Assembly: GCA_947069175.1 (NCBI GenBank)
Contig: CAMTDV010000030.1
Span: forward strand, 96,558,411 to 96,622,410
Reading direction: 5' to 3'
DNA length: 64,000 nucleotides
Origin: Scalesia atractyloides
Lineage: Eukaryota > Streptophyta > Magnoliopsida > Asterales > Asteraceae
The translations under genes and the position numbers were made by a program. Below the pieces are notes generated by a model. The model made no database searches. It had not been told where the DNA came from and saw only the letters and a program-made list of their open reading frames with translations. Each line of letters opens with the position of its first letter. The first letter of the stretch is position 1. Positions 10,307 through 20,854 of the stretch are shown piece after piece.

Positions 10307-11359
10307 ATGGCCGAAGCCGGTAACTTGGGAGAAGATCTATCAATTCAAATCGCCAATCTACTCAAGAATGGCCTCAACCCACAAAACCGAAACCCGAAAC
10401 TGTCCGATAACCTTCAAATAAACCTCAAGCTCAACAGCCAGAATTATGCTCTATGGACCCGGATGATGAGGGTAGCCATAGGCGGTAAATCAAAAGCCTT
10501 TCTAAACCATTTATCAACCAATCCACCAAACCAAACCAGCGAAGAATATGAACAATGGGAACAAGACGACCTAGTCGTCTTCTCATGGCTCATACAAAAC
10601 ATCGAACCAACCCTCGCCAGCAATCTAACCGAATTTCCGACAGCAAAATCGCTGTGGGATGCCCTGGCTATAACATATAGCAGTGGGCGTGACAAGCTCC
10701 AAACCTTCAACCTACATGTCAAGGCGAATGAAATCAAACAGAACAATCTCTCCCTAGAAGAATTGTGGATTATACTCCAAGGAGTATGGGGAGAAATTGA
10801 TCGGATTGACCCAAACCCTATGACCTGCCCAACCGATATCCAAGCATATCACAAAATCAGGACGGAACAGAAACTGTTTCAGTTTCTAAATGCTCTCAAC
10901 CGGAAATATGACCCTATAAAGAGGGAAATACTCCGGTTAGAACCCCTTCCAACCGTAGAAACTGCATACGCCACTGTCCGCAAGGAGGCCGCTCACCAGA
11001 ACATTCTGGGAACACCTCTCAATGACACACAGGGTATCACAGTGGGTCTAATGGCCTCTGAAATTGACGGATTAGGGCTTGCATCAAAGGGCTACCGACG
11101 GGTCGATGGAAAAAGAATCGGAACAAGTAACAGAGACGACAAAACTCACCTCAAGTGTGATCATTGCGGCATGACGAAACATACCCGGGAACAATGTTTC
11201 AAACTCGTTGGGTATCCCGAATGGTGGTCTGATGGTCAGAAGAGAGGCACAAAGACTACGGAAAAAGGGAAGTCATCTAGCACCGGCAGCCGAGATGTCA
11301 CCAGAGATGAAAGCCAGAGCAGATCGGGTTTCGGCGGAATGGCCAAAGCAGATGAATAA
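10307..11359 (+). CDS. copia Gag
   Basis: A 350-codon frame starts at the first ATG after the primer-binding site. It matches the copia capsid region (UBN2-type, with LNSQNYALWTRMM and WDALAITYSSGRD) and carries a CCHC zinc knuckle, CDHCGMTKHTREQC, at about residues 283-296. Gag packages element RNA into cytoplasmic particles. The frame ends at TAA 11357-11359, yet the protease continues in the same frame beyond it. It is therefore either a nonsense mutation in a single gag-pol ORF or a readthrough stop; the other lesions favour mutation. Confidence 0.9.
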   Translation: MAEAGNLGEDLSIQIANLLKNGLNPQNRNPKLSDNLQINLKLNSQNYALWTRMMRVAIGGKSKAFLNHLSTNPPNQTSEEYEQWEQDDLVVFSWLIQNIEPTLASNLTEFPTAKSLWDALAITYSSGRDKLQTFNLHVKANEIKQNNLSLEELWIILQGVWGEIDRIDPNPMTCPTDIQAYHKIRTEQKLFQFLNALNRKYDPIKREILRLEPLPTVETAYATVRKEAAHQNILGTPLNDTQGITVGLMASEIDGLGLASKGYRRVDGKRIGTSNRDDKTHLKCDHCGMTKHTREQCFKLVGYPEWWSDGQKRGTKTTEKGKSSSTGSRDVTRDESQSRSGFGGMAKADE

Positions 11360-12133
11360 GAAGATACTGCAACAGGTAAAGGGTTTGGGGCGCAACTCTC
11401 AAACCCTCGGTCATATACGAGTAATAAAGAAACAAATATTGCACATTTAGTCCCTGAAAATAAGGGAAATGTCAATATGGCCCACGAACATCACAAAAAA
11501 CAAAAACTATGGATTTTTTATTATGGCGCGACCGATACGATGACTTATGAGCTATCGGATATTATTTCAACAACCAAACCAGAAAAAACACATATTCAAA
11601 CGGCAAACGGAGGAATAATGGATGTAAAATCGGGAGGGACTATTGAGATTTCACCCACAATAAAAATCTCTAATTGTCTTTATGTTCCCTCGTTATCACA
11701 TAAGCTGCTTTCCATCAGCCATGTCACAAAAGAACTCAACTGTATTGTCCTAATGTACCCTACGTTTTGTATTTTACAGGATATCAGGACGGGAGTGATC
11801 ATTGGGCGTGGCACTGAAAATCAAGGGTTGTACTATGTGGATGAGGTGACTCAAAGTGGTGCTGTGATGTTGACTCATGGGACATCGGAACGAGAAGCTT
11901 GGCTATGGCACCGAAGATTAGGTCATCCTTCTACAAGTTATTTGCATATTTTATTTCCAAAACTATTTCCAGTTAATTCTATGTCACATTGTGAAACATG
12001 CGTTTTAGCAAAGAGCCACAGAAAAACTTTTAAACCCAATAATACTAAAGCTGCTTTGCCATTTTCATTAATCCATTCTGACGTATGGGGTCCTGCCCCA
12101 GTTCTTGGGGGCAAAACCTTCGTTACTTTGTGA
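11360..12133 (+). pseudogene. copia protease and integrase zinc-binding region, dead active site
   Basis: The same frame as Gag resumes after the TAA; the first internal Met is at 11477. The protease active-site triad, normally D-S/T-G-A, reads YYGATDTM, so the catalytic Asp has become Tyr. Flanking protease landmarks (CLYVPSLSHKLLSIS) are intact. The gag_pre-integrase zinc region follows (WLWHRRLGHPS ... CETCVLAKSHRK). A G run at about 12108-12112 is one base shorter than in copy 1, which throws the frame off and ends it at TGA 12131-12133. Confidence 0.9.
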
Positions 12134-14757
12134 TGTTCGTTGATGATTGTACCCGAATGACCTGGGTTTATTTTTTGAAAAACAAATCCGAAGTCTTTGA
12201 AAAGTTCACTATGTTTTACGCCATGATCCAAACCCAATTTCAAACAAACATCCAAATATTCCGATCCGATAATGGCGGTGAGTTTGTTAATACCTCGTTT
12301 AAACCTTTTTTCCAAGACAAGGGAATAATCCACCAAACTACATGCCCAAACACCCCAGAACAAAACGGTGTCGCCGAAAGGAAAAATCGCATTTTGCTGG
12401 AAATGACACGAGCGCTCCTAATTGAATCCCAGGTCCCGAATTTTTTTTGGCCTGAAGCCCTTGCTACTGCTACCTATCTTCTCAACCGACTCCCAACAAA
12501 AATCCTAAAACTTAACACTCCGTTACACACCCTTTTAAAATTCTTCAAACTACCCTCAGTTCTTACTCTTCAACCACGAATCTTTGGATGTACTGCCTTT
12601 GTTCACATACCTAAATCAGATCGAACCAAACTTGACCCTTGTGCTGAAAAATGTGTCTTTGTTGGGTATGGAATGAATCAAAAGGGATACAGATGTTATA
12701 ATCCAAAAACACGTCATATGTTCACCACAATAAACTGTGACTTTCTTGAAACCGAGTATTACTACAATTCCCAACTCAGTGGTCAGGGGGAGAAGGAATG
12801 TTTAGACACACTAAGCTGGTTGAAATATGTTCCCTATGTACCAACTACAGAGTCACCAACTACAGAGTCACCAGAGTCCAATTTCAGTGCCACTGACGGT
12901 CCTAATGTTCCTCCTAACCTGGTGTCCGAGGTAAGTAATACTAATCCTATTCAGTCTGGTGGTATTTTTGAAGTTTCTAATGACTCCGAGGATACCAATA
13001 CTTCTAACCATGAAACTGCCACAGAACAAACTGAAAATTTGCAGGCAGATGAATCCAGACAAGAAGAACCACCATCAAGATATGTGTTACCCCCTAGAAC
13101 AAACAGAGGGGTTCCTCCGAAACGGTATTCTCCTGAAAAAGAACCAAGAAGATCTAGTTATCCTATAGCTAGTGTGGCCGATGGAAATTTCACTAAGGAA
13201 GCCAAAGCATTTATCTCATCTGTTTATTCCAAAGAAACTCCTACAAACGTGGATCAAGCCTTAAAGTCTAAACATTGGAAGGAAGCGATGAAAACGGAAA
13301 TGGAAGCCCTAATCAAGAACAATACTTGGGAAAAGTGTACTCTCCCATTGGGAAAGAAATCCGTGGGGTGTCGTTGGGTCTATACGGTTAAGTATAAACC
13401 AGATGGTACAATTGAAAGATATAAAGCCCGACTGGTAGCAAAAGGGTATACCCAGACACATGGGATTGACTATGCTGAAACATTCTCCCCGGTTGCAAAA
13501 ATGAACACAATTAGGGTTCTTTTTTCGATAGCTGCAAATGAAGGGTGGCCACTTCAACAGTTTGATGTAAAAAATGCCTTTTTACACGGGGACCTAGATG
13601 AAGAGGTATTTATGGATGCTCCTCCAGGATTCACAAAAGATTTCAAAACTGGAGAAGTTTGCCGGCTGAAGAAGTCTCTTTATGGTTTGAAGCAATCTCC
13701 CCGGGCTTGGTTTGGCAGATTTACGGGAGCTATGAAAAAGTTTGGATATAAACAGAGTAATGCCGATCATACTTTGTTTCTCAAAAAAAGAGGAAAATTC
13801 GTAACCTGCCTAATTATCTATGTAGATGATATGATCATTACAGGGAACGATAAAGAAGAAATGGTAAAACTCAAAGAAAACTTGTTTGCTGAATTTGAAA
13901 TGAAAGATTTGGGCAGACTTAAGTATTTCCTCGGAATTGAAGTACTAAGGTCAAAACAAGGAATTTTCATTAGTCAGAAGAAGTATGTCTTAGACCTGTT
14001 GGCAGAAATTGGAATGATCGATTGCAAACCAGCAGATACTCCTATGAGTGTAAACCAAAAGCTTTATATGGAAGAAGCAGCAAAATTAGCAAATAAAGAA
14101 AGATACCAACGGCTGGTGGGAAAACTAATATATCTCTCACATACTCGTCCAGACATCGCCTATGCTGTAGGGGTAGTAAGTCAGTTCATGCACCAACCTC
14201 AACAATCACATATGGAAGCAGTTTGGAGAATTATTAGATATCTCAAAGGAACAGTAGGTCACGGAGTCCTGTTTCAATCACATGGACACCTAAATGTTCA
14301 AATCTACACCGATGCAGACTGGGCAGGAGATAAGGGAAATCGGAGGTCAACTACAGGCTACTTCACTTTAGTCGGCGGGAATCTTGTTACTTGGAGAAGT
14401 AAAAAACAAAAGGTGGTTGCTCTTTCAAGTGCAGAAGCTGAATTTAGAGGTATAGCTCGAGGTTTAACAGAAGCCATGTGGATACGAAGACTCTTAGCTG
14501 AGATTGGTTTTCCGTCAAAAGAAACAAGTAAGATTATGTGTGATAATAAAGCTGCAATTCAGATTTCAGAAAACCCAGTACAACATGATCGAACTAAACA
14601 CGTGGAAGTTGATAGGAACTTCATCAAAGAAAAATTGGAAGATGGTACGATTGAACTACCATTCGTTCGATCAAAGGATCAGCTTGCTGACATTCTAACA
14701 AAAGCAGTTAACGGGTTTGAGCAAGTTGAATTTTGGAGATCCGACTATTCAACTTGA
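12085..14757 (+). CDS. copia integrase - reverse transcriptase - RNase H, long open frame
   Basis: This frame is open for 890 codons; the ATG at 12085 is incidental, since the natural product is part of Gag-Pol. The integrase core acidic residues fall near residues 20, 62 and 98 (FVDD, FRSDNGGEF, GVAERKN). The copia reverse transcriptase follows, with YVDD at about 579-582, then RNase H (YTDADWAGD at about 740, SSAEAEFRG, CDNKAAIQ). The last residues differ from copy 1: after LTKAVNG a 17-bp deletion shifts the frame and replaces the usual end. Long openness shows the element is young, but without protease and an in-frame join it cannot be autonomous. Confidence 0.93.
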   Translation: MGSCPSSWGQNLRYFVMFVDDCTRMTWVYFLKNKSEVFEKFTMFYAMIQTQFQTNIQIFRSDNGGEFVNTSFKPFFQDKGIIHQTTCPNTPEQNGVAERKNRILLEMTRALLIESQVPNFFWPEALATATYLLNRLPTKILKLNTPLHTLLKFFKLPSVLTLQPRIFGCTAFVHIPKSDRTKLDPCAEKCVFVGYGMNQKGYRCYNPKTRHMFTTINCDFLETEYYYNSQLSGQGEKECLDTLSWLKYVPYVPTTESPTTESPESNFSATDGPNVPPNLVSEVSNTNPIQSGGIFEVSNDSEDTNTSNHETATEQTENLQADESRQEEPPSRYVLPPRTNRGVPPKRYSPEKEPRRSSYPIASVADGNFTKEAKAFISSVYSKETPTNVDQALKSKHWKEAMKTEMEALIKNNTWEKCTLPLGKKSVGCRWVYTVKYKPDGTIERYKARLVAKGYTQTHGIDYAETFSPVAKMNTIRVLFSIAANEGWPLQQFDVKNAFLHGDLDEEVFMDAPPGFTKDFKTGEVCRLKKSLYGLKQSPRAWFGRFTGAMKKFGYKQSNADHTLFLKKRGKFVTCLIIYVDDMIITGNDKEEMVKLKENLFAEFEMKDLGRLKYFLGIEVLRSKQGIFISQKKYVLDLLAEIGMIDCKPADTPMSVNQKLYMEEAAKLANKERYQRLVGKLIYLSHTRPDIAYAVGVVSQFMHQPQQSHMEAVWRIIRYLKGTVGHGVLFQSHGHLNVQIYTDADWAGDKGNRRSTTGYFTLVGGNLVTWRSKKQKVVALSSAEAEFRGIARGLTEAMWIRRLLAEIGFPSKETSKIMCDNKAAIQISENPVQHDRTKHVEVDRNFIKEKLEDGTIELPFVRSKDQLADILTKAVNGFEQVEFWRSDYST

Positions 14758-14764
14758 GGGGGAG
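14753..14764 (+). other. polypurine tract, copia copy 2
   Basis: CTTGAGGGGGAG abuts the 3' LTR and overlaps the end of the pol frame. It would prime plus-strand DNA synthesis. Confidence 0.85.
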
Positions 14765-14990
14765 TGTTAAAAATAGAAGATATCAAAGATTGCGGGATCA
14801 GTCAAGCATCATCTCCCAAGATTTGCAGGGTCAAAGACAGCTGGTAATCAGCTGTAAATCCAGCCGTAAACCAAGCTGTCTACTATATTTAGATTACGTT
14901 TTTTGTGTTATAAATTGTATACCTTTCTTTGTAATGAAACATACAAAAAATATACATCAATTCAGTGTTCTACGAATCAACTTTCTAACA
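14765..14990 (+). repeat. 3' LTR of copia copy 2
   Basis: The 226-bp partner of the LTR at 9992, with the same ends (TGTTAA ... TAACA), followed by ACACC. Confidence 0.96.
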
Positions 14991-15131
14991 ACACCAAACA
15001 CTAATATGAGCCCAAACAACAGTAGCAATGTAACAGGAGGAGAAAATATGTTCAACAGAATCCTCTCCATCGTTACATAACCCACAGTTAGTGTCATCCC
15101 CTCCGATGTTTCTCTTCTTTAACGCATCCAT
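14991..15131 (-). pseudogene. LINE ORF2 zinc knuckle (zf-RVT)
   Basis: On the minus strand this piece, lying between the CACTA and copia insertions, encodes the zinc-binding core of zf-RVT: CGLC, then His seven residues on in EHIF, then Cys (C-x2-C-x7-H-x4-C). Its upstream side continues in frame from 18553 (ERIVTM then DALKKRNI) and its downstream side continues in frame into 9991. It is the middle exon-like slice of one ORF cut by two transposons. Confidence 0.85.
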
Positions 15132-15166
15132 CACTACAAGAAATCGCTATTTTTAGTGGCGACCTT

Positions 15167-15362
15167 TGTCGCCGCTATTAGTCCCTTTTGTCGCCGCTAT
15201 TGACCTTTAGCGGCGACACGAGACCGCTAAAGCGTCGCCGCTATTGCTGTGACGCTATTGCTCTTCGTGTCGCCGCTAAAGGTTACCGTCGCCGCTATTA
15301 CCCTATTTTGTCTTTAGTGGTTTTGGCGGACAATCAATAGCGGCGACATGTGTCGCCGCTAA
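15167..15362. repeat. left subterminal motif array of the CACTA element
   Basis: Eight exact copies of the 10-mer GTCGCCGCTA occur here, six in forward and two in inverted orientation. In En/Spm-type elements such subterminal repeats bind the element-encoded protein that brings the ends together; that role is inferred here. Confidence 0.9.
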
Positions 15363-15589
15363 AAGTCAATTTTTTTTAATACAGCAGCTATATACAGCTA
15401 CCGAACCTGTTTCCGGTCGAAAAACGTAACCTGTTTCAAAACGCAACCTGAATACAGCTACATTCAAATATATTAAACACCAAAACCATATACAAAACGT
15501 AATACAGTTTCAAACAACAGTTACGTCCTACATTATCATCCTACATGCGTAAAAACGTTAAAAATAACTACCCATACTTCGAAATCATC

Positions 15590-16042
15590 CTAATCTTCAT
15601 CATCCTCTTCTTCGTTATCCAAATAAGGGTTATAACAATCGTCGTCTGCCGGTTCTTTTCCTTTTGAACTTAAGTAGCTGTCAAGTCGATTCAGGAAAGC
15701 CGGGCTTTGGAACAAGTTGTCAACAAATCCCTACAATAATAAATATCAAAACGTATCTTAGCATATTAGCAGACGCTACCAACATATATTTAACAAGGAA
15801 ACACGCATTTGTTTATCATTTTATAAATTGTGTAGTTTACCTCAGAAAAGGGTTCTTGAGTCTTAGGTTGGGAAGCCGACAAGTTCGGGGGCGTATTTGA
15901 AGGTTTATGCCCCATCCCCCGGTACCATCATCTCCGCTCTCCCAAGGCTTCCTGAAATGGGGCAAGTGGAGGACCGTCACCGTGCCACTCGTTTGTGGCC
16001 TGTTGTAAGTTCCACTGTATATTACGAAGATGATTAAATATA

Positions 16043-16073
<31 letters not shown>

Positions 16074-16952
16074 GTTTGTTTGTTATAGAAAAATATACTT
16101 AAAAGAAATACTTACGAAGTTCTGTTCGGCAACCGGGTCAACCCAATGCCCCTCCTTATCCTGGTGGGTTTTTGCGTACGTAGGTACCCAATCTATATCC
16201 TTTTGAACATTAAACTTAGATTAGATATTAAATAAACAAAAGCTTACACAAACACATATATAAAACATTACATTTTTGTAGGCTGTGCTACCGTATGACG
16301 CTGTCCCCCCGCGGAATGGGAATTGTTGTTTCGCGCGGACACCCTTGTTGGCCTCGCATCGTTTGATATATTTTTCGTTTAAAAATCCGTCGACGGCTTT
16401 CAACCAGTTATCATAGGGCATATCAACGGGATGGTATGCCCTTGCTTGTTCAACATCCTGGTACCCTCCGTGTTGCTCAAATAAGTTTTTTGCATCGTGT
16501 TTGCGGTCGAGTACCTCTTCATAAGCAAACTCTTGATTCCACCCTTTAAGTTTTTTGCTTGTAGATCCTGTTCAACTTCGTCAAAGTTAAACATCTCCTA
16601 CAATAAAAAAAGGTAAAATATTATTATAAATTAAGTCTAACGACCCGTGAAACGGCTGCAAACGGCCTTTAAACGACGGCAAATTATATGCATATAACTT
16701 ATTTACCCTCAAGTGGTTCATGAGCGCTTCCTTGTACGGTTGTGCCACATTATCCCATCCAACTTTATCGAACGGGATGGACCGCCACATAAATGAACCG
16801 GCCTCTCTTGAAAACATATCTCTTCCTTCGCCAATGGGGGTAAACGTGACATCCCTTTCAAATGTTAGGGATACGGGCCCCCCCCGCCTTAACCATACGA
16901 CGGAGTTTTTGGTTTTTGGCTTTCCCCTAACCCTCTTCGGGATCAGCTGCAA
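15590..16952 (-). pseudogene. Transposase_24-like (Ptta/En/Spm) protein, multi-exon, decayed
   Basis: On the minus strand the first exon (about 16952-16706) ends at NHLR before a GTAAAT donor. A second starts at EMFNFDEVEQDLQAKN after an intron of about 110 bp ending in TTATTGTAG. Further blocks read NEKYIKRCEANKGVRAK (16370-16320), DIDWVPTYAKTHQDKEGHWV (about 16202-16140) and an acidic C-terminus (DNEEEDDEDEDD near 15610). The pattern of Lys/Asn/Arg-rich core then a short WVDP/V segment fits plant Transposase_24 proteins found in CACTA elements. There is a frameshift near 16490 and a stop near 15930. Exon limits are approximate. Confidence 0.6.
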
Positions 16953-17670
16953 TTAAAACATAAATAATTAGTAACAACATTTATAATATATGAAACATAA
17001 CAACTAAAAAAATAATTAAAACATAAATAATTAAAAGACTTACCATCAAGCTTGTGCGTGCCTCTAAAAAAATGATTTGGAGGCGGTGGATCACCGGCGC
17101 CGTCTCCCCCATGTCCCCATGGGGCCAGATCGGCCATCAAATAAGCAAATATCAACAGTACCGAAATCATGATTCCTAAAATGTTGCAAATGTTACAGCA
17201 TGTGTATCTAATATAAATTAATGATAAGTACAACAAGTGTAACTCATATTCAGATAAATATTTCAACAAGTGTTTATCAAAGTTAAATTTTTTTTTTCAA
17301 ACCTACACATAAACATTCAAATTGTCAAGTTAAATATTTTTTCTCTCAAACCTAAACCTAAACATAGAAATTATCAAGTTAAACATATTTTTTTCAAACA
17401 TAACCATAAACATAGAAATCATGAAACTTAAACATAATTTATACTACCAACACATATACATACTTATAAACAAACATTTTGAACAAAAACACAAGATTTA
17501 TACATACTTACATACACATTTGCATACTTTATATAAACATACATACTAGCATAAACATTTTTCACCAATTGCAAACATTTAGATGCACAATTGTTCATCA
17601 TTTACATACACCTACATACTAACATACAACTTGATACATTCATTCAAAGACTTACATACACACATACATG

Positions 17671-17866
17671 CTTACATACACCTACATCAACAAATACATA
17701 GATTTCCATATACACATTTTCACCAAACACACTTACATTATACATTTTACATACAAACATTCATCCTTACATACACCTACATCAACAAATACATAGATTC
17801 CATATACACATTTTTTACCAAACACACCTACATTATACATTTTACATACAAACATTCATCCTTACA
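17671..17866. repeat. 95-bp tandem duplication inside the CACTA element
   Basis: A unit starting CTTACATACACCTACATC is present at 17671 and again at 17766, with the start of a third at 17861. It is A/C/T-rich and G-poor and forms only a low-complexity ORF. Confidence 0.85.
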
Positions 17867-18264
17867 TACACATTTACGTACCTAAACAACAAATTATACA
17901 ATTTCTAAACTTAAAAAAAATACATATAAAACTAACCTTTTTTAAAGTTTCAAGGATACCAAGACCGCGGAGAAGAGGTGGTGTCGGAGAAATGATGGTG
18001 GTGACCGGAGAAGAGTGGTGGTGATTTGAGTTATATTCCACAAACACGAAAATACACAAAAACGAGCAAAAATTAAAGCCTATAACATGTATATAACAAA
18101 TGTAGAGAAGAAATTTAACATAAATAGAGTTAAACTAACCGATTTGGGCAAAAGATGGGTGTCTCCGACGGAGCTCAGGCGTTTTGTCGAGGGAAAAATG
18201 AAGAAGGAGAGAAGAAATGTGCTGATATTGGGTCTGTACGTTAAGACTATTACCGGCGACACCC

Positions 18265-18533
18265 TGTCGCCGCTATTGGTACTACCGTCGCCGCTACTGG
18301 TTGAACCTGGATAACATTTGTGTGGCTAGGGTTTATTGTGGTTTAGGGACCTTTAGCGGAGACGGCGTCGCCGCTAATGGTCTAATATTTGTCGCCGCTA
18401 TTGCCTGTTGAATCCCCAACCGTCAGATCTAGAAAATGATCAACGGCTGGGGCTTGGTCTGAGGGCCCGGGACACGGATCGACCAATAGCGGCGACACTT
18501 GGCCTGTCGCCGCTAATGGTGTCGCCGCTAAAA
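18265..18533. repeat. right subterminal motif array of the CACTA element
   Basis: Seven exact copies of GTCGCCGCTA occur, six forward and one inverted, mirroring the left array in density but not in orientation. Confidence 0.9.
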
Positions 18534-18552
18534 CTGGTGGTTTCTTATAGTG

Positions 18553-19704
18553 CATAGTCACAATCCTTTCCATTTTAGCCCTCCAGATTAAAATGTTGCA
18601 TTTACCGGGTAACCACCTACACCACTCAGAAACATAGAAATTTTTTTGATCCCTATCTTTGTCGAGAAGGCGCTTAACGGCTCCCACACTAAAGTCCTCA
18701 TCTGCACCCCTAATCCATCTCCACCCATCTCTGTTATTGTTCAGCGATATCGGATATAAAAGGCTGCAAAGAGTCAGTATCTCTTGAACCTCAGTTCCAA
18801 CCGCAATGAACCTTTTCCATGACCACACATAATAACATCTGCTGTCTTCGCTCTTCACCCGGTCGCTCACTTTACATCTCTTCTCTGACTCCAGCTTAAA
18901 TAGATTCGGCACCCTATCTTTTAGCGGCTCGTTACACAACCAGGGATTAAGCCAAAACGAAACTTCTTCCCCGTTACCTACGACTCCTTTGATAAAATTC
19001 CTTAGCAGGATTCCAGTAACTTTAGTTTTTGATAGAATATTTGCTATATTACACCATACTCCTCCCATAGTCTTCCTTACAGGTATAAAGTCCCAACAAA
19101 GTCTTGTAGTATGAATGGCTTCAATCACTTTCGACCATAACTTACTTTTATCCGTTTTGAGTCTCCACCCCCATTTCGCAAGCAATGAAATATTTATATT
19201 TTTCAGCTTACTAAGCCCGAGACCGCCACTTTCTTTCGGAAGCGCCACCCTCTCCCAAGCGACCCAATGAAGTTTGTTATTCGTCTCATTACCACCCCAC
19301 AAGAATTTTTTGATTTTAGACTCCAAGTCCTTTAACACTTTACTCGGGGCTTTATAAAGAGAAAAATAATAAGTCGGAAGGCTTTCCAGCACAGATTTAA
19401 TTAGAGTAACCCTTCCTCCTATAGACAAATGAGAAGCTTTCCACTTAGTCAATCTGGCATCAAAAATATCATAAATCGTATTCCAGTTTGAGATCTGATT
19501 CATGTTTGCTCCGACCGTTAAACCAAGATATTTGAAAGGAAACTCCCCCGCTTGACACCCAATTCGAGAAGCAATGTCTTCTAATTCCACCGTCCTTACT
19601 CCGATAGCGTAAATATTGGATTTAGATAAATTGATCTTTAATCCCAAGCACATGTGAAAAACCCGAAGGATCGTACCACATTCGTAATATTTTCTCTTGA
19701 CCAC
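18553..19704 (-). pseudogene. LINE ORF2: end of reverse transcriptase and linker to the zinc knuckle
   Basis: The minus-strand frame covers the reverse transcriptase thumb and connection (LGLKINLSKSNIYAIGV, FKYLGLTVGANMN, KWKASHLSIGGRVTLIKSVL) and the tryptophan-rich region leading to WLPGKCNILIWRAKMERIVTM at 18553. Beyond that the apparent frame reads into the CACTA terminus to 18382 and is not LINE. The true continuation is at 15131. A frameshift separates it from the palm region (overlap 19638-19704). Confidence 0.88.
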
Positions 19705-20450
19705 TCGCCGAGGATGATAGCATCGTCCGCATAAAATAAGTGTGAAATAATCGGCCCATTATTTGGTGTTTTAAACCCCGAGATCGCTCCAACATCTTTA
19801 GCCTTTTCAAACATACAAGATAAAGCCTCCATAACCATAATGAATAAAAAAGGAGAAAGCGGATCACCTTGTCGCATCACTTTAGTACATTGAAACTCAA
19901 AGGTAGGCGACCCATTGACCAGCACCGATGATCTTGCCGACTCTAAAATACCTTTTATCCACGAACACCACCTCGCCGGAAATCCCATTTGTGACATGAC
20001 AGATAATAAAAAATTCCAATAAACATTATCGTATGCCTTCTCGAAGTCAATTTTCAAGAAAAACGCCTTCTTCTTACATTTTTTAGCCCATCTTGAGATT
20101 TCATTAATAATGAGAGGACCATCCAGAATGTAGTTACCTTTCAAAAAAGTTGATTGTGAATCAAAAATAACCGATCCTATCACCTTCTTAAGACGATTCC
20201 CAATCATTTTAGAAACGACTTTGCTAATGATCCCAATAAGATTAATAGGCCGGCAATTATTTAAATCCACCGGGTCTTTAATCTTAGGTATCAATGTAAT
20301 GAAAGATGAACCACATCCCACATTTATGACTCCCCGCTCGAAAAAATTATCCAATATATCTTTAAAATCCTTCTCAAAAAGATGCCAAAAAACTTGATAA
20401 ATTTCATGTTAAAACCGTCCGGTCCCGGAGCCTTGTCGTCACCACATTCG
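19638..20450 (-). pseudogene. LINE ORF2 reverse transcriptase palm and fingers
   Basis: Non-LTR reverse transcriptase motifs are in order: KAPGPDGF (just upstream of the open frame, about 20430), LIPKIKDPVDLNNCRPINL, KIDFEKAYD, RQGDPLSPFLF and the catalytic FYADD box (about 19725). The enzyme copies LINE RNA at the nicked target. The continuous frame begins at 20354. A frameshift lies near 20360 and another after YADD, so the domain is complete in content but not in frame. Confidence 0.9.
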
Positions 20451-20522
20451 TTTACTGCACATCTAATCTCATGATTTGAAAAGTGCTCCACCAGCTTACT
20501 CTTCTCACTATCCGATAGACAC

Positions 20523-20846
20523 TTAAAACCTTGACAAACAACCTGGGGGTCTAACCTTCACTTCTTCCACAAAACGATCCCTAAAGAATCGCATCACTTC
20601 TTTTTTAACTTTTGATGGCGTCGAAACCCACTCACTCCCAATGTTCAGCCCGGGAATTTGATTCTTCGCCTTCCTTTTATTCACCATAGCGTGAAAAAAT
20701 TTAGAGTTTTCATCCCCATCTATAGCCCATCTCGACCTAGCTCTTTGCTTCAAGTCTAGATTCATTTTATATCCAACCTCCATGAGCACTTTTTTACTTT
20801 CAATAAAAGCCCATTCTTCTTCTTCCGAGAGCTCCCGCTCTTCCAT
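20523..20846 (-). pseudogene. LINE ORF2 linker between endonuclease and reverse transcriptase
   Basis: This 107-codon frame has the usual plant LINE linker landmark RARSRWAIDGDENSKFFHAMV, which follows the endonuclease in L1-type ORF2. It is frame-shifted from the endonuclease ending at 20855 and from the reverse transcriptase downstream. Confidence 0.8.
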
Positions 20847-20854
20847 GGCGCTTT

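Larger units (their letters stand above)
9992..14990 (+). mobile_element. complete Ty1/copia retrotransposon copy 2
   Basis: Two 226-bp LTRs (9992-10217 and 14765-14990) flank a gag-pol interior, with a perfect ACACC duplication at 9987-9991 and 14991-14995. The LTRs differ at four sites by eye, so insertion is fairly recent. The order gag, protease, integrase, reverse transcriptase, RNase H is the copia order. It is broken by an in-frame TAA (11357), loss of the protease Asp, a one-base deletion in a G run (about 12110) and a 17-bp deletion near 14712. Confidence 0.97.
15132..18552. mobile_element. CACTA (En/Spm-type) DNA transposon, non-autonomous
   Basis: The left end is CACTACAAGAAA and the right end reads, complemented, CACTATAAGAAA. 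A perfect 3-bp duplication CAT flanks it at 15129-15131 and 18553-18555. The two ends carry dense GTCGCCGCTA motifs. The interior has a decayed minus-strand gene resembling the plant Transposase_24 (Ptta/En/Spm) protein, but no TNP2 catalytic transposase was recognised, so it would need help to move. Confidence 0.93.

Noticed and set aside
17583..17885. 100-codon ORF inside the CACTA element
   Set aside because: Arises from a 95-bp A/C/T-rich tandem repeat; composition dominated by His, Thr, Tyr.
18382..18552. LINE frame extension into KKPPVLA and onward
   Set aside because: It reads through the CACTA terminus; the true continuation is at 15131.
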